A stretch of DNA of 64,000 nt from Malaya genurostris (GCF_030247185.1 NC_080571.1:165004047-165068046); one strand, 5' to 3'; counted from the stretch's first letter, positions 11,327-23,480 are shown. Translations and numbers: made by a program. Notes: generated from the sequence alone by a model not told the origin.

Positions 11327-11390
11327 TCAATCCGTATACTTTTTCAATCGGTTATTGTGAACCTTTTCTAGTCTATTCCCATTCTTTATA

Positions 11391-12315
11391 ACGGGTGATT
11401 TTTTAAGAGCTTGAGAACTTTTTTAAACAATAAAACGCATAAAATTTGCAAAATCTCATCGGTTCTTTATTTTAAACGTTAGATTGGTACATGACATTTA
11501 CTTTTTGAAGATAATTTCATTTAAATGTTGACCGCGGCTGCGTCTTAGGTGGTCCATTCGGAAAGTCCAATTTTGGGCAACTTTTTCGAGCATTTCGGCC
11601 GGAATAGCCCGAATTTCTTCGGAAATGTTGTCTTCCAAAGCTGGAATAGTTACTGGCTTATTTCTGTAGACTTTAGACTTGACGTAGCCCCACAAAAAAT
11701 AGTCTAAAGGCGTCAAATCGCATGATCTTGGTGGCCAACTTACCGGTCCATTTCTTGAGATGAATTGTTCTCCGAAGTTTTCCCTCAAAATGGCCATAGA
11801 ATCGCGAGCTGTGTGGCATGTAGCGCCATCTTGTTGAAACCACATGTCAACCAAGTTCAGTTCTTCCATTTTTGGCAACAAAAAGTTTGTTAGCATCGAA
11901 CGATAGCGATCGCCATTCACTGTAACGTTGCGTCCAACAGCATCTTTGAAAAAATACGGTCCAATGATTCCACCAGCGTACAAACCACACCAAACAGTGC
12001 ATTTTTCGGGATGCATGGGCAGTTCTTGAACGGCTTCTGGTTGCTCTTCACTCCAAATGCGGCAATTTTGCTTATTTACGTAGCCATTCAACCAGAAATG
12101 AGCCTCATCGCTGAACAAAATTTGTCGATAAAAAAGCGGACTTTCCGAATGGACCACCTAAGACGCAGCCGCGGTCAACATTTAAATGAAATTATCTTCA
12201 AAAAGTAAATGTCATGTACCAATCTAACGTTTAAAATAAAGAACCGATGAGATTTTGCAAATTTTATGCGTTTTATTGTTTAAAAAAGTTCTCAAGCTCT
12301 TAAAAAATCACCCGT
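11391..12315. mobile_element. 925-bp mariner-type derivative with perfect 178-bp inverted arms, in pol
   Basis: The ends are ACGGGTGATTTTTTAAGAGC and its complement, flanked by TA on both sides (11389-11390 and 12316-12317), the target duplication of Tc1/mariner elements. Bases 11391-11568 and 12138-12315 are reverse complements over all 178 positions as far as I can read. The arms include not just the terminal repeat but also the last codons of the transposase. The true 5' end of the element has therefore been replaced by an inverted copy of its 3' end. It sits about 20 codons before the end of pol. Confidence 0.92.
11498..12157 (-). pseudogene. Mariner-type transposase fragment, catalytic domain only
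   Basis: A frame of 219 codons contains the DDE/D catalytic domain: first Asp in LFSDEAHFWLNG, second in WFQQDGATCH, third in SCDLTPLDYFLWG. I count 36 residues between the second and third, and the third is Asp. This places it near the mariner-type families with spacing wider than DD34D. The N-terminal DNA-binding half is absent, and the first residues are encoded by the inverted arm rather than by the original gene. Without DNA binding it should not act as a transposase. The plus-strand ORF at 12011-12208 shares the same C-terminal peptide because it reads the opposite arm. Confidence 0.88.
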
Positions 12316-15300
12316 TAGTTGTAGTTTGCTCACTAGGTAGAGCAACTACTTCATACGGTCCTCTCCAAAGTGATTGCAACTTTTGTCCTGCGCCTGTAGG
12401 ATTGGCTTTTACTAGCACTAAGTCTCCCCACATTGGCTGCCATTCGTTGGAGTTTTTATCATATACTTCTTTGCGCTTGTGTTTAGATGCAATTAGATTC
12501 TCCCGGGCTTGATGGTGAAGTCGTTTAAATGTAGATCGCATTTCATTGACGTAGTCCTCATAGTAGAGACCATCATTATCGTATTTGTAGACGGAGTTTG
12601 GGATGTTCGCCCGTCTTCCGTATTATATTCGAAACTGAAGAATGGGAGTAATTGATCCCATGTTTTCGGTTCGTTGCCTACGTATTGTCTTAAATAGGTT
12701 TTTAGTTCCCTATTCGATCGTTCCACCAAGTTTACTTGTGGATGATATGTACTCGTAGTAATTTTTTTAATTTTTAAAATTTTACATACATTTTTCATAA
12801 GAGAACTAACGAAATTGGTTCCATTATCGGTTACCAATTCGACGGGTGTTCCATATTTACAAATATAATTATTCACGAAAGTTTGCGCAACCGTGGCACT
12901 CTATTGATTTTCCATCGGTGCTACAATTAGATATATAGTCAGATCGTCTTGCATCACAAGTCCGTATCTGTTCCCCCATTCTGACTCGGGTAAAACCACT
13001 ATGTCCATATACAATTTCTCGAACGGTTCGGACGATGTCGTGGTAATTCTCATTGGAATTTTGTTCGCTCGACCGATTTTGTTTTTCTGGCACGAGCTAC
13101 ATTGTTTAACATAATTTTCAATATCCTTCCGCATATTAGTCCAATGGAATAGTGGACTCATTCTTTTCAACATCCGTTTACTTCCAACATGTCCGCCTAG
13201 AGGAGCATCGTGGAATTCTTTCAATGTAATTTCGCGGTCTTTTTCTGGCACCCACATCCTGTCTTTTTCCGGTGCATATAGGGTGAAAATTTTATTAAAT
13301 TTCTCGGCAATAAATCTGAACACATTTGCCTCAGGAGTTTTCTGCATGTTTCGAAAAGAGATAATTTGCATGTTTTTCGCATTTTTCAGGTCTTCAGGGC
13401 AGTTAGTGAATGCATCTACTAACCCATCTATTAGAATTCTTGTATCGGTTATTGATCTACTCGAGCCATTTAGAACCAATCCCCATATTTTACGATCTGG
13501 GATTGAAAATACTCTTCCATTTAGGTAGTCTTTTAAACCGTGTGGTAAGTGTATCAGCTCGGCTAGTTCTTTATATGTTGATCTACTGTTCACTATTACG
13601 AAAGTACCATCAAAATCACTTTCGTTAGTTTTTTGTTTTGAAAATTTCAGCAGATCAAATTTGATGTCATTGTTATTTATGCATATTTCATATTCTTCGA
13701 AATGTGAGAGTACTCCCAAATCTTCCTTTTCGTCCCATCCAAAATCGATATTTTCTAGTCCGTCCATGTGCGGATTCCATTCTGTCTTTTGTTTATTTTT
13801 AAATAGCGTAAACCTGCCTGATTCGTCTTTCAGTTGTTTTGGGGAAGTTGTTTTATTTTCCGCGTCTTTCCGCTTCGCAAGTTCATTTTTTTCTGCTTGC
13901 TGCTGTTGACGGTTTTGCTGTCTAGTGACTATTGAAATAGGGTGTAAGGACTCGGCCTGTTCGAGCAGTCTGGATAAAAAGTCTGCCACAACATTGTCTT
14001 TGCCTTGTTTATAGCGAATGTCCATTTCCAACCCTTGAAGTTTCAGACGTAAACGCGTTAGCGTAGGCGAAGTTTCTTTTAAATGCCATATTGAAATTAG
14101 CGGTCTATGATCAGTGTATACAATAAATCTCTGATTATAAATAAAGTGTTTGAAACGGTTCACTGCCCATACGATGGCTAACAACTCTTTTTCAATCGTA
14201 TGGTACTTTCTTTCAGCACCTACTAGATCTCTGCTTGCATATGAAATAGGCCTGTCGATCGATTTTTCATTCGAGAGTACTGCTCCAATAGCGTACTCGC
14301 TTGCATCTGTCGTGATCACGAACGTATCTTTATAGTTCGGTCTAACTAACAGTGTGTCAGAAGTTAAAAAATTCCGCAATTCCTCAAAAGATTTTTGACA
14401 CTCCTCTGTCCACGTAAACTTAACATTCTTTCGCAAGAGATCGTTCAAAGGTTTACGTTTCTCGGCTATGTGCGGTATGAATTTTCCATAAAAATTTACT
14501 GTTCCTAAAAATGACCGAACACCTTTGACTGTTTTTGGTGCCGCCATCTCTTTAATTGTTTTTATATTGTCCTCCATAGGGCGAATTCCTTCTTTGTCAA
14601 TTACATGTCCTAAATACTTTATTTCATTTTTCAAAATTTGGCATTTACCTGGCTCGACTTTTAGATTATGTCGACGGAGAGCCTCTAAAACTTTGCGTAA
14701 GTTTTCATTGTGTTCTTCGATAGTAACACCGAAAACAATTATGTCATCCAGATAGACGATTGCTTTAACCCCTTCTATCTCATAAAGTACCGTATTCATT
14801 AATCTTTGGAACGTCGACGGGCTGTTACGCAGGCCCATAGGCATTCTTGTAAATTCAAAGTGGCCTTTTGGAGTTGAGAACGCTGTCTTGGCTGCATCTT
14901 TTGAGTTGATTGGCACTTGGTAAAACCCTGATTTTAAATCCAAGGTAGAAAAATATTTACTGCTTCCAAGATTATCTAGAATCTCGTCGATTAGTGGAAT
15001 GGGGTATACAAATGGCTTTGTAACTAAATTTAAAGCCCTGAAGTCAACCACGATTCTGTATTTCTTGTTACCAAATTCATCGTCCTTCTTGGGAACACAT
15101 AGGACTGGTGCATTCCACGGACTTTTGCTAGGCCTTATGATACCTTGTCTACGCATTTCTTCAATTTCTTCATTAATATGCTTCTTTGTAGCTTCCGGAA
15201 ATCTGTATTGCCGTTTGTTGATAGGCACGTTTGACGTGGTCTCAATTTCGTGCACTGCTGCATCTGTGATAGTTAATTTATCCCCCTTCAGATAGAATAC

Positions 15301-16587
15301 ATCGCTGTATGATGCCATAATCTTCTCTATATCCCTAAAATTTTCTCTTTTTAGATGATTCATATTTAGTGATTCTAATACTTTTTCCGTTCGGTCTCGA
15401 CCAGTTATTTGACCGTGTCTTTTATTTTCCGTAAGAATTACGTCTTGATTTGGATCTAAATCAAGGAAACATTTGTCTTCCTCGTCACACTCTCTGTCAA
15501 TAAAATCCTTTTCTTCTTCATTAGTAATAGTAGTTCCACAACCGGGGAGCATACTATCTGAACGATCGTCGTTTTTGTATAACTCATAATTGCTCTGATA
15601 CGATGCATTAATGTTATCATTTTTATTCACTTCATATTTATTATGCTTTGCTAAACTGCCCTCTAAGACTTCAGCATTTACGATAATTACTTCATTTTTG
15701 CCACTCTTTGCATTAGTTTCAGTATGTTTTTCGGTTGTCCTATTTCTACTTGGAGATTTTTTTATTTCAAAATCATTGTTTGCTCTAGTTGCACTGTTTG
15801 AAGACATCTTTGGCTTCCCATTATTATCATTTACTTCGTTATTTCTGTCATTATTCATGCGGGCTAATATTTCCATGTTGCGCTCATCCTTATCAGCAGG
15901 ACGCATCTCATAATGCTCAGTTGCATGTACCTTTTCTTTTCCTGATACTGGTATATTTGCTACATTATTGTGCTCGTTTGGTACACTTAGGCATATGTAC
16001 TCGAAATTCCGAGTGACATAAATTGTGTATATCTTTAAAAACTCTGCTCCAATGATTCCAGGAACACACAAATCTTTTACTATATAAAATCTAACTCTGT
16101 AATGAGTTTTTCCAATCACCAGCGTGACTTTTACTGACCCAATAGTCTGTGATTGAGTTCCATCAAAGCCTGCAATGTATAAATTATCTTTATAGTTTAT
16201 TTTCTCTGATCCTATTTTCGCGATGGTATCCCATCTCATTACGTTATAAAATGCTCCAGTATCGAGCAAATACTTAATTTTTTCGTTAGGTCTATTTGCG
16301 GCAGCAACTTTTACAAATAACTGATTGTTTTTAGCACAATCTATTTTTAACATTTCGTGAGGCGGCATACCTTCTTGCCATTGCCGCGTGTAATTTTTTG
16401 TCGCTTCTGTACACAGCCTATCCTGTGGACTAAGCTTGGTTTGATCAACCGCTTGGTATTTTTCCTGTATTTTGACATTGTTATTTGCCTCGTATTTTAA
16501 GATTCTGTTCTCCTGTTTCTGATGAGCTTCATATGAATCTGTTTTTGGTTCAAAGGTTAGAGGTATTTTCCGTAAGCATATCCAACC

Positions 16588-17944
16588 TTAGTCATTGTGT
16601 ATGCTAGTCACATACTTATTCATAAATGTCATTCCCAAAATGTCCCCTGGAGTCAAATTCTCCACTACGTCGAACTTTTTGGAAAATTCTTCCTGCGATG
16701 ATGAAGTTTAGTTCTACGGTACCTAATGTTTTTATAACAGTACCTGTTATCCCGGAATATTCTATGATTTCGTTATCATTAATTGTATATGCTCCCATGT
16801 ACTCTGCATTTCGTCTACTTATCAAGTTGCCAGATGCTCCAGTGTCTACCAGCAACCCCATCTCGTTATTTAGTTCGTTTGCCGATCTCAACAGCATCAT
16901 AAATTCGTTGTCTTTCGTCTTATGTAATTTGACCCATATCCCTTCTTTACGTTTTTTGTACACATCACTCTTCATTGGTTTACTGTTATCGTCATTTTCA
17001 TTCTCCCCGTATCGATCCCAATTTTGCATTTTACATGTTTGCTTGGCTAAATTTGCATTCGGAGTTCTTGATGCTCCATATCTCATTTGATCAGGCATAT
17101 TTCTGGTCCTGATATTATGATCATATCTTCGAAATATTTTTCTATTATCGTAAGTCATGCAATTTACCCATAGCTGTACTTCATTATTTTCGTAGTGTTT
17201 TTTATCAAGCCCATTATTTTCCTCTCGAATATTACCATTGTATCTATTAGGTGGTTTTCTATTATCATACCGATTTGTTAAATCGTATTTTAGCTGATAC
17301 TCATTATTTTCATATTGGTACCCTTCGTGAGTTCTAAACTTTTGATTCCTCATAAGAACTCTATAGCCCAGCTCTGTTGCTTGAAGTCTGTGTTCAAGTA
17401 CTTCGATATGTTTTCGTTCTATATCAATTTCTTCTAAATACTCCAGTAACTCATACAATGTCTTTTTTTTGTGGCCTTGTGCCATTCGTTTCAATTCGTC
17501 GTTGTATAAGCCTGCTAAGCAATGTAGTCTTAGACTGACTTCCATTGGCGATTCCCGAGCAAAGCACCCTTCATTGTAATTGTCCAACTGCTCTTTAATT
17601 TTCATTATGCGCTTTTTGTAATTTTTGAATGGTTCATTGGGTTCTTGCCGCAAAGTTTCTATTTTTAAAACAACGTCTTCGATTCTTTCGATTTCCCCAA
17701 ATTCACGTATAAGATGTTCTTTGATTTTAGGCCAATTTTCGGCTTTTATGTGCAGTAATCTAGCTGCTGCTTCTTTTTTCAACTTCAATAATATTACGTA
17801 GATCAGATCGTCTCTAGATGTTTCTGCTGGGAATTGTTTTTCGAAATGTTCAATATGATAGATGAACGCATCTAACTGTTCGGTAGTTCCATCGAACTCT
17901 GGAATGCACTGCAGTGCTTCCGCTTTAGGGAATTGAAATTCCAT
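16588..17944 (-). pseudogene. gag plus first retropepsin domain of the gypsy-type element
   Basis: The Met at 17944 opens a frame of 442 codons. Residues 1 to about 190 are a helical Gag-like region with many charged residues (FKNYKKRIMKIKEQL, LRLHCLAGLYNDELK). This is followed by a basic, Asn/Arg/Tyr-rich nucleic-acid-binding stretch without a CCHC knuckle. A retropepsin-like domain starts near residue 365 with LLVDTGASGNLIS. The frame is lost by one base near 16660; in the next frame the domain continues to a PGDILGMTF psi-loop and ends at a TAA at 16588-16590. After that TAA the frame is open straight into pol. Gag would form the particle. The frameshift and stop look like decay rather than a programmed signal, but I cannot exclude readthrough at the TAA. 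Confidence 0.82.
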
Positions 17945-19308
17945 GCTTGTTTGAATTTGATTCTCGTACTATGATATCTCTGTCAAGCCTCAAAATTATT
18001 ATTTGGATTGCCGTATGTTTAGAAAATGCTGAAATGAATCCTCCTGGACGATATTCATTTTTGCTGTAAATAATTACAATCTTGATTCTTGACCGTGGTT
18101 ATGGTCGACATTCATTCACGTAAACAAACTTGACCTAGTCTCACATTACTGGTCATTGTATCGTACAAAGCTTCAACTGCTACGAGCCATGCGTGGTCGA
18201 ATTTCGATCGCATTGGCATTTTTTTATTATTATTATTGAGCCAGCCCAACTCGGTGCTCTCAAATTTGTCATACCCGCCGTGTGCGCAAACCAAACTGTC
18301 TTTGTTAATTTCGCTACAAAGGTCGGCGGCATAGGCTTCAACAGCGCATCGTACCATACTCGTGGTTTAACATTATAGTTTACCGTACGCGACTCAAAGT
18401 CAATGTCGGTTTATTATTATTATTGTCATATACCGCTACCGTACTCTGTTTTTATTTCGGTTGCCAGACTTTTACCCGCAAATATGGCCGCGATTGTTTT
18501 TGGTGTGTTACCTAGCAACGCATTTTGCTATAGGCTCCGCCCATACGGGTTGGTTCTTCACCAAATTTGAACATCTACTTCGTGGCATGCACTCCTGGTA
18601 CCTAGCTCACTGACTTGCTTCGTTATGTCAGACGGCTACTTTTGCTTATTCGCAAAATGATGCGTCAGATTGCCGATTCCTTCGCTCATACGCGTTGGTT
18701 TCGGATGGTCACCTTGACCTTATAATCATTACACCAGTGCTAACTGTTCAGCTGGTCGTGATATCCGTGTTTTTTCAACGAAGGCAAAAAAAAACTTCTA
18801 AGGCCTTTATGCTAGTGTGGCCACTTTTGTAAGTATTATCGCGGTGTTGTTTTTTTTTCTTCAACACCTGCGCTCGTATTGACCGTGGTCAAAACGTAAA
18901 CAAATCAACTGTGAGCGTAATCTATACGTCCGCAGTTTTCAAGGAAACTTGAACAAATTTATTGCTTGCCAAATGACTCAACAACGGAATGTATATAACT
19001 GTTCTAGAAACCCGCTGTAGGCATGAGAAAAAGTTCTGATATCGTTTACTAGTTGATGGATTGTGAGTAATGTAGTTAGAAAAAATAATATTGGTCCCTG
19101 CGAGCGCGAGCTAAACCAATCAGAAAAATTTTCGCGCTAATGCCATCTTTATTTTTTTATGACAATAAGTGGCAACATTACGTGATCAAAACAACGAGGA
19201 AAAAAAAATAAAAATAATGGGGACTCACCATACTAATGCTACTTCTCCCAACATCCTTAATTCCGGATTCCTATTCCTTAGTCCTGGCGTATCCTTGCCA
19301 CTTCCGGA
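17945..19308 (-). other. 5' leader of the gypsy-type element
   Basis: 1.36 kb lies between the primer binding site and the gag start. It has no ORF above about 80 codons on the coding strand. Short ATT runs occur near 18225 and 18410. I see no further motif; an RNA packaging signal would be expected here but is not identifiable by eye. Confidence 0.55.
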
Positions 19309-19325
19309 TCCCACCGCTGTCACCA
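19309..19325 (-). promoter_or_regulatory. Primer binding site, tRNA-Leu type
   Basis: The plus strand reads TCCCACCGCTGTCACCA, which resembles the 3' end of a eukaryotic tRNA-Leu including CCA. On the minus (coding) strand this gives TGGTGACAGCGGTGGGA, 2 bp inside the 5' LTR end. It is where the tRNA would prime minus-strand DNA synthesis. Assignment to Leu is from memory of tRNA ends. Confidence 0.72.
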
Positions 19326-19327
19326 CT

Positions 19328-20644
19328 TGCAAGCTCCCGGCCGAGCGGTGGCGGAAGAGGAATAACGAAGAGGATGTTTCTTTCAGTTCTATACGGAGTA
19401 ACACTCTCCAATTAGGTTTCTCTTTTATGTCATTGTATTGATTCATCCACGTATTTGAGATTAATATCACGAAATTCACCTTTTTTTTAGTTTCAATTTT
19501 TTCTGTGCTTTTCACTTAACAGCTACTTATTCTCAATAGTGCAGGATTAGGCTGTTTTTGGGAGTTCTTTCCCACAATCTAACAAAAGTCACTAACGATT
19601 GTTAATAAGGCTAACACTTCACGCAGTCTCACTAAGCTCGGCATATCATTAGGTGTATGCACATATGAACGTACACCCTACTACAGTAAGTCTATTGCAT
19701 ACTCCCTGAGTTTGTAAATCTATTCACAACACTTCATGGTGAACTCGTCGGATATATGTCTTCACATTTACTTGTTTACATTAATAAAAGAAGTTATTCT
19801 TCAACACATACTTTTGCTGTCGTATATTATCAACACTACCCTGACACGAGCAATGGTTGTGTCTAACTATTTTTCTTTTGGATGTGAATATCAAACCTGC
19901 ACATGAAACTATTAACTCTTCACTCATTACAGCAATCTTTCACTCAATTCTTTAGGTGCCTTCCGAAATCTATTATATCCCATTATTCACAATATTTCTT
20001 ACTTGATTTTGAGGTCATTTGATACTCAAACCTCACCATGCACACATATTCCTACTGTACTATACTCCGAACTGAACTAACCCGAATACCCGAAGCAAAA
20101 CTACTTAATTTGTCTACGGGTCGACTCCCGAGACTAGCGCCTAGTGCACTCTGTAAAACTGAACTGGCTACTAACTTGTCTACGGGCCGACGCCCGAGAC
20201 TAACGGATATTTTCCGCGCTCTCTGAGATTTAACTAACTGCTAACTCTTCCCAACTAGGGGTTTTTAAGCTCCTAACATTTACTTTCGGGTGAAGCCCGA
20301 AGATTTTAGTACAAGCCGAGCTTGTGATTTCAAGTAGAAAGTTCATCCGACTTTCTCCCGAAGTTCTACCGAAAGTCGAGACCACTGTCGCTAGGCCAGA
20401 GGCAGTGACCAGTGTCCGTGAAAATAATAGCTTTGTTTTTACAACATTGCTGCGCTGACTAATGCTCGGAACTGTCTATGGTTTTATAACAAAGTTTCTT
20501 AAACATCGTTGCGATGACTAATGCTCGCAAATGTGCACGCTTCAATAACAAAGTTTATACCTGAAGGTTGCAGCTACGCTGATATGAGAGTTTCCTTCAC
20601 AATTTTCCTACTTTTTCTACAATACTAGCAAATTCGAAGGAAAA
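19328..20644 (-). repeat. 5' LTR of the gypsy-type element
   Basis: 1317 bp nearly identical to 4529-8000 with the LINE removed, with about 8 substitutions by eye. It starts TGCAAGCTCCCGG on the plus strand. At its outer end it stops at GAAGGAAAA, missing the final 18 bp of the other copy, and goes directly into I-element sequence CCAGAATCGG. The short palindrome cluster at about 20282-20420 is conserved between both LTRs. Confidence 0.9.
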
Positions 20645-22337
20645 CCAGAATCGGTTTTAAGTGGTATAACGTCCGCCAGCACTTCGAGACTCATCGTATG
20701 AGTAGACTGCATGCAACCCAAGGCTATATGCAAGCAACGATACTAAATTCTTTCCAGCTTGATGAAACGGGTGTTCGCCACGGATCGGAAGCAAAAGCAT
20801 CCGTATTCTATCACGGACAATATCGTTGTTTGGTACAGCCTGATCAAGTCTCTTGGGTGAGCACCCCACCAAGTTCCGGTTATTGTGCGAAGAAAGTTGA
20901 TTCTCTGCTGGCATTTTTGTTTCAGATACCTAATGTGACATCCCCACGTGCCTTTGGAGTCGAACCAGACCCCGAGATATTTAAATGTGTAGGCCTGAGC
21001 TATGGTTTAGTTGAAGCTGTAATTGTGCTGGTTCTCGCTTCCTTGAAAATACAACCAGATCAGTTTTCTCCGCAGCGAACTCGATACCCATTTGAAGAGC
21101 CCATGTCGACAAGTTGTCGAGGGTATCTTATAATGGTCCTTGGAGATCGACATCTTTGGGTCCTGTAACAGACGCAACGCTGTCGTCGGCAAGTTGTCTT
21201 AGCGTGCAAGATGTGTTGATACATTCATCAATATTGCTTACGTAAAAATTGTATAAAAGGGGACTTAAACATGAGCCCTGCGCAAAATGCATATGTTTCT
21301 CGGACAATAGATTATACAAAAAGTTATTCAAAACTGGTGAAAGACCATGCTTTTGCAACATCTCAGATAGTATATGTATTGAAACTAAGTCTAAAGCCCC
21401 CTTGATATCTAGGAAGACTGATGCCATTTGTTCTTTACGGGCAAATGCCATTTGAATTTCGGTTGAGAGCAACGCAAGACAATCGTTCGTTCCTTTGCCC
21501 CGCGAAAACCAAATTGTGTATTTGAAAGCAAGCCATTGATTTCGACCCAATTGTCTAGACGGAAGAGAATCATTTTTTCAAACAATTTCCGGATACAGGA
21601 AAGCATAGATATCGGCCGATACGAATTGTGGTAGGAGGCTGGTTTCTCTGGTTTTTGGATGGCGATAACCCTCATTTGTGTGCAGTCATGAGGGACAATA
21701 TTACCCTCAAGAAACTTGTTGAATAGATTCAACAAGCGCCTTTTTACAGGGTCAGGCAGATTTTTCAACAAGTTGATTATGATTCTGTCTAGCCTCGGGG
21801 CTTTATTGTTACACGACAAGAGTGCAAGAGAAAACTCTACCATCGAAAACGGTGTTTCGTTTGTATTCGCTGTCATCGATGTTTCTTTTGTTAAACCGTC
21901 AACGAAACGGCGTCAGTATCCGCGTTTCTTTGCTTTCATTAAGTTCTTCATTTGCATGTCTAATGCCGCGTAATTCCGATAATTATCAGGTGTTCCGTTT
22001 TTCTAAAAATGATATACGCTGCAGATTTTTTAGCGTTTAGCACTGAGCACTCTTTGTCCCACCACGGGTTGGGAGGACGGATGTTAGTTTTCGCGCCTGG
22101 TACACGTTTCGTCTGAATTTGAATCGCGGTTCCGAGAATCAAGCCAGCCAAAAACGTGTACTCTTCCTCCGGAGGAAGTTCTTGTGTTGAATCTATTTTC
22201 TCAGATATAGAGTTTGCATAGCTTTTCCAATCAATATTTCATGTGAGGTCATACAAAACATTGATTGTCTTCGATAGTCTTAATTCGCTGGCGATTGAGA
22301 TAACGATAGGCAAGTGATCGCTACCGTTGGGATCAGG
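20645..22337 (-). pseudogene. I-clade copy A, 5' portion: RT core and endonuclease end
   Basis: This is the continuation of the element cut at 4528. Frames at 21128-21550 and 21409-21876 carry RT pieces: KPASYHNSYRPISML, NTQFGFRGAKERT, FLDIKGALDLV (first catalytic position) and LRQLADDSV (Leu replaces the usual Tyr/Phe before ADD, as in copy B). The piece at 21960-22151 has RPPNPWWDKEC, from the linker between endonuclease and RT. Several frameshifts separate them. Homology to copy B ends abruptly at an AAT microsatellite in the endonuclease region, so the true 5' end and ORF1 are lost. Confidence 0.85.
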
Positions 22338-22552
<215 letters not shown>

Positions 22553-23199
22553 TTGCACTTTAGGATGAGCTTCAACCTACAAGCCATTTCGCACCCTCCC
22601 ATTGAATGCGATAGCACCCAGTCGACGCCGTTCTATTGACTAAATGTCATCATAGACGCTCGGGGAGGCATGAGATAGGAACTTGTAAGGACTTAGTTAT
22701 CTCACCGTTTGACGACCATTGAAATTGATAGCTCGTTTGTTCACGAGAAACTAAAACATGATTATGAACAACCGTCTTGAAATTTGCTTCAGAAAGGAAG
22801 ATAAACATTTGGGTTAAACTTACAGGGAAATGTCTGTTAGCTAGATCGCCTTCATGTCGAAATTAGGGTCATAAAAAGGCGAGCCTTATCTTCATGCAGG
22901 GTGTATAAGTTTCACTGTTTATCCTCTTTATGGCGAAGGCTTTTAGTGTCTGTCCGCTTTGGTGCATAAAGGATCTAAGCCGAATTATATTAACCAGTTT
23001 TGGTTCTCAATCGAGTGACGAGAAGATCACTCTTCGTTTTCTTTCTTCTTTACTCTCGCTTCATCTCAAATTCCCTATTTGAAAATTCTCAAATAAGGGG
23101 AAAATGTACACCATAGGGAACTAACATAGATGTAAGAAAAGTGTAAACTAACCTTAAAAATTGTGAATGAATCAGTTGTATTTCCAAACTAACGATTGT
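22553..23199. other. Unassigned sequence
   Basis: About 650 bp lies between the AAT array and the foldback repeat. I see no ORF above 60 codons, terminal repeat or known element motif. Confidence 0.5.
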
Positions 23200-23480
23200 T
23201 TTTTTAAGGAAAAATTCAGAAAGGTGTTTTAGAAGTCTTAAAATTGCATGACACGTCTTGAAACAATTTTTTTTTTTGAAAAAATCGGCTTTCTGGAAAA
23301 TCGCAAAATTTCACAGAAAGTCGATTTTTTCGAAAACAAATTTTTTCAAGAAGACTCGACGTTTCATGCAATTCTAAGACTTTTGGCATCGTAAATTTCT
23401 TTTCGATTCTTAAAATTTCATGTACCTGCCCCTATGGTGATTTTTCAAGATCTATGAAAATTTCACTAAGTAGACTAAGA
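23200..23480. repeat. Foldback (inverted) repeat, copy 2
   Basis: The left arm (AAGTCTTAAAATTGCATGAC ... GGCTTTCTG) is the imperfect reverse complement of the right arm (CAGAAAGTCGATTTTTTCG ... CATGCAATTCTAAGACTT), centred near 23310. It is the same family as 1430-1830. Its right flank, ATTTCACTAAGTAGACTAAG, mirrors the left flank of copy 1. Confidence 0.75.

Larger units (their letters stand above)
11327..16587 (-). pseudogene. pol of the gypsy-type element: second retropepsin-like domain, RT, RNase H, integrase
   Basis: A frame of 1155 codons (first Met at 16368, stop at 12901) begins about 72 codons further upstream, right after a single TAA at 16588-16590. Domains in order are: a retropepsin-like domain (LLDTGAF at about residue 35, PGIIGAEFL at about 110); a long Asn/Lys-rich linker; RT with VVDFRALN, DLKSGFYQ and YLDDIIVF; RNase H with TTDASEYAIG and YTDHRPL; and the integrase zinc finger. 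The integrase core (LVTDNGTNF, HPQVNLVERSN) continues in frame after the premature TAG at 12901. A frameshift near 12590 follows, then the C-terminal domain (12541-12318), with the last codons at 11327-11388 beyond the mariner insertion. The proteins would copy and integrate the element. The stops, frameshift and insertion make this copy non-functional. Confidence 0.88.
4529..20644 (-). mobile_element. 16.1-kb Ty3/gypsy-type LTR retrotransposon nested in I-element copy A
   Basis: The coding strand is minus. The 5' LTR is at 19328-20644 and the 3' LTR at 4529-8000, the latter split by a LINE at 5377-7513. A tRNA-Leu-type primer binding site at 19309-19325 and a purine-rich tract at 8001-8013 (minus strand) sit where they should. 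Gag-protease and pol lie between. CCAG flanks both ends. LTRs compared by eye differ at about 8 of roughly 1317 aligned positions, so the insertion is fairly recent. The outer end of the 5' LTR lacks the last 18 bp found in the 3' LTR. Removing this element and its insertions rejoins the two halves of the I element. Confidence 0.9.

Noticed and set aside
12011..12208. Plus-strand 65-codon ORF ending in RMDHLRRSRGQHLN
   Set aside because: It reads the second inverted arm of the mariner derivative; the C-terminal peptide is the same as that of the minus-strand transposase fragment.
13283..16016. Plus-strand ORFs opposite pol (for example 14999-15295 and 15611-15913)
   Set aside because: They are antisense shadows of the long pol frame.
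19306..19325. Possible tRNA-Leu gene end
   Set aside because: Only the last 17-20 bases including CCA match, with no cloverleaf around them. Position next to the LTR shows it is a primer binding site.
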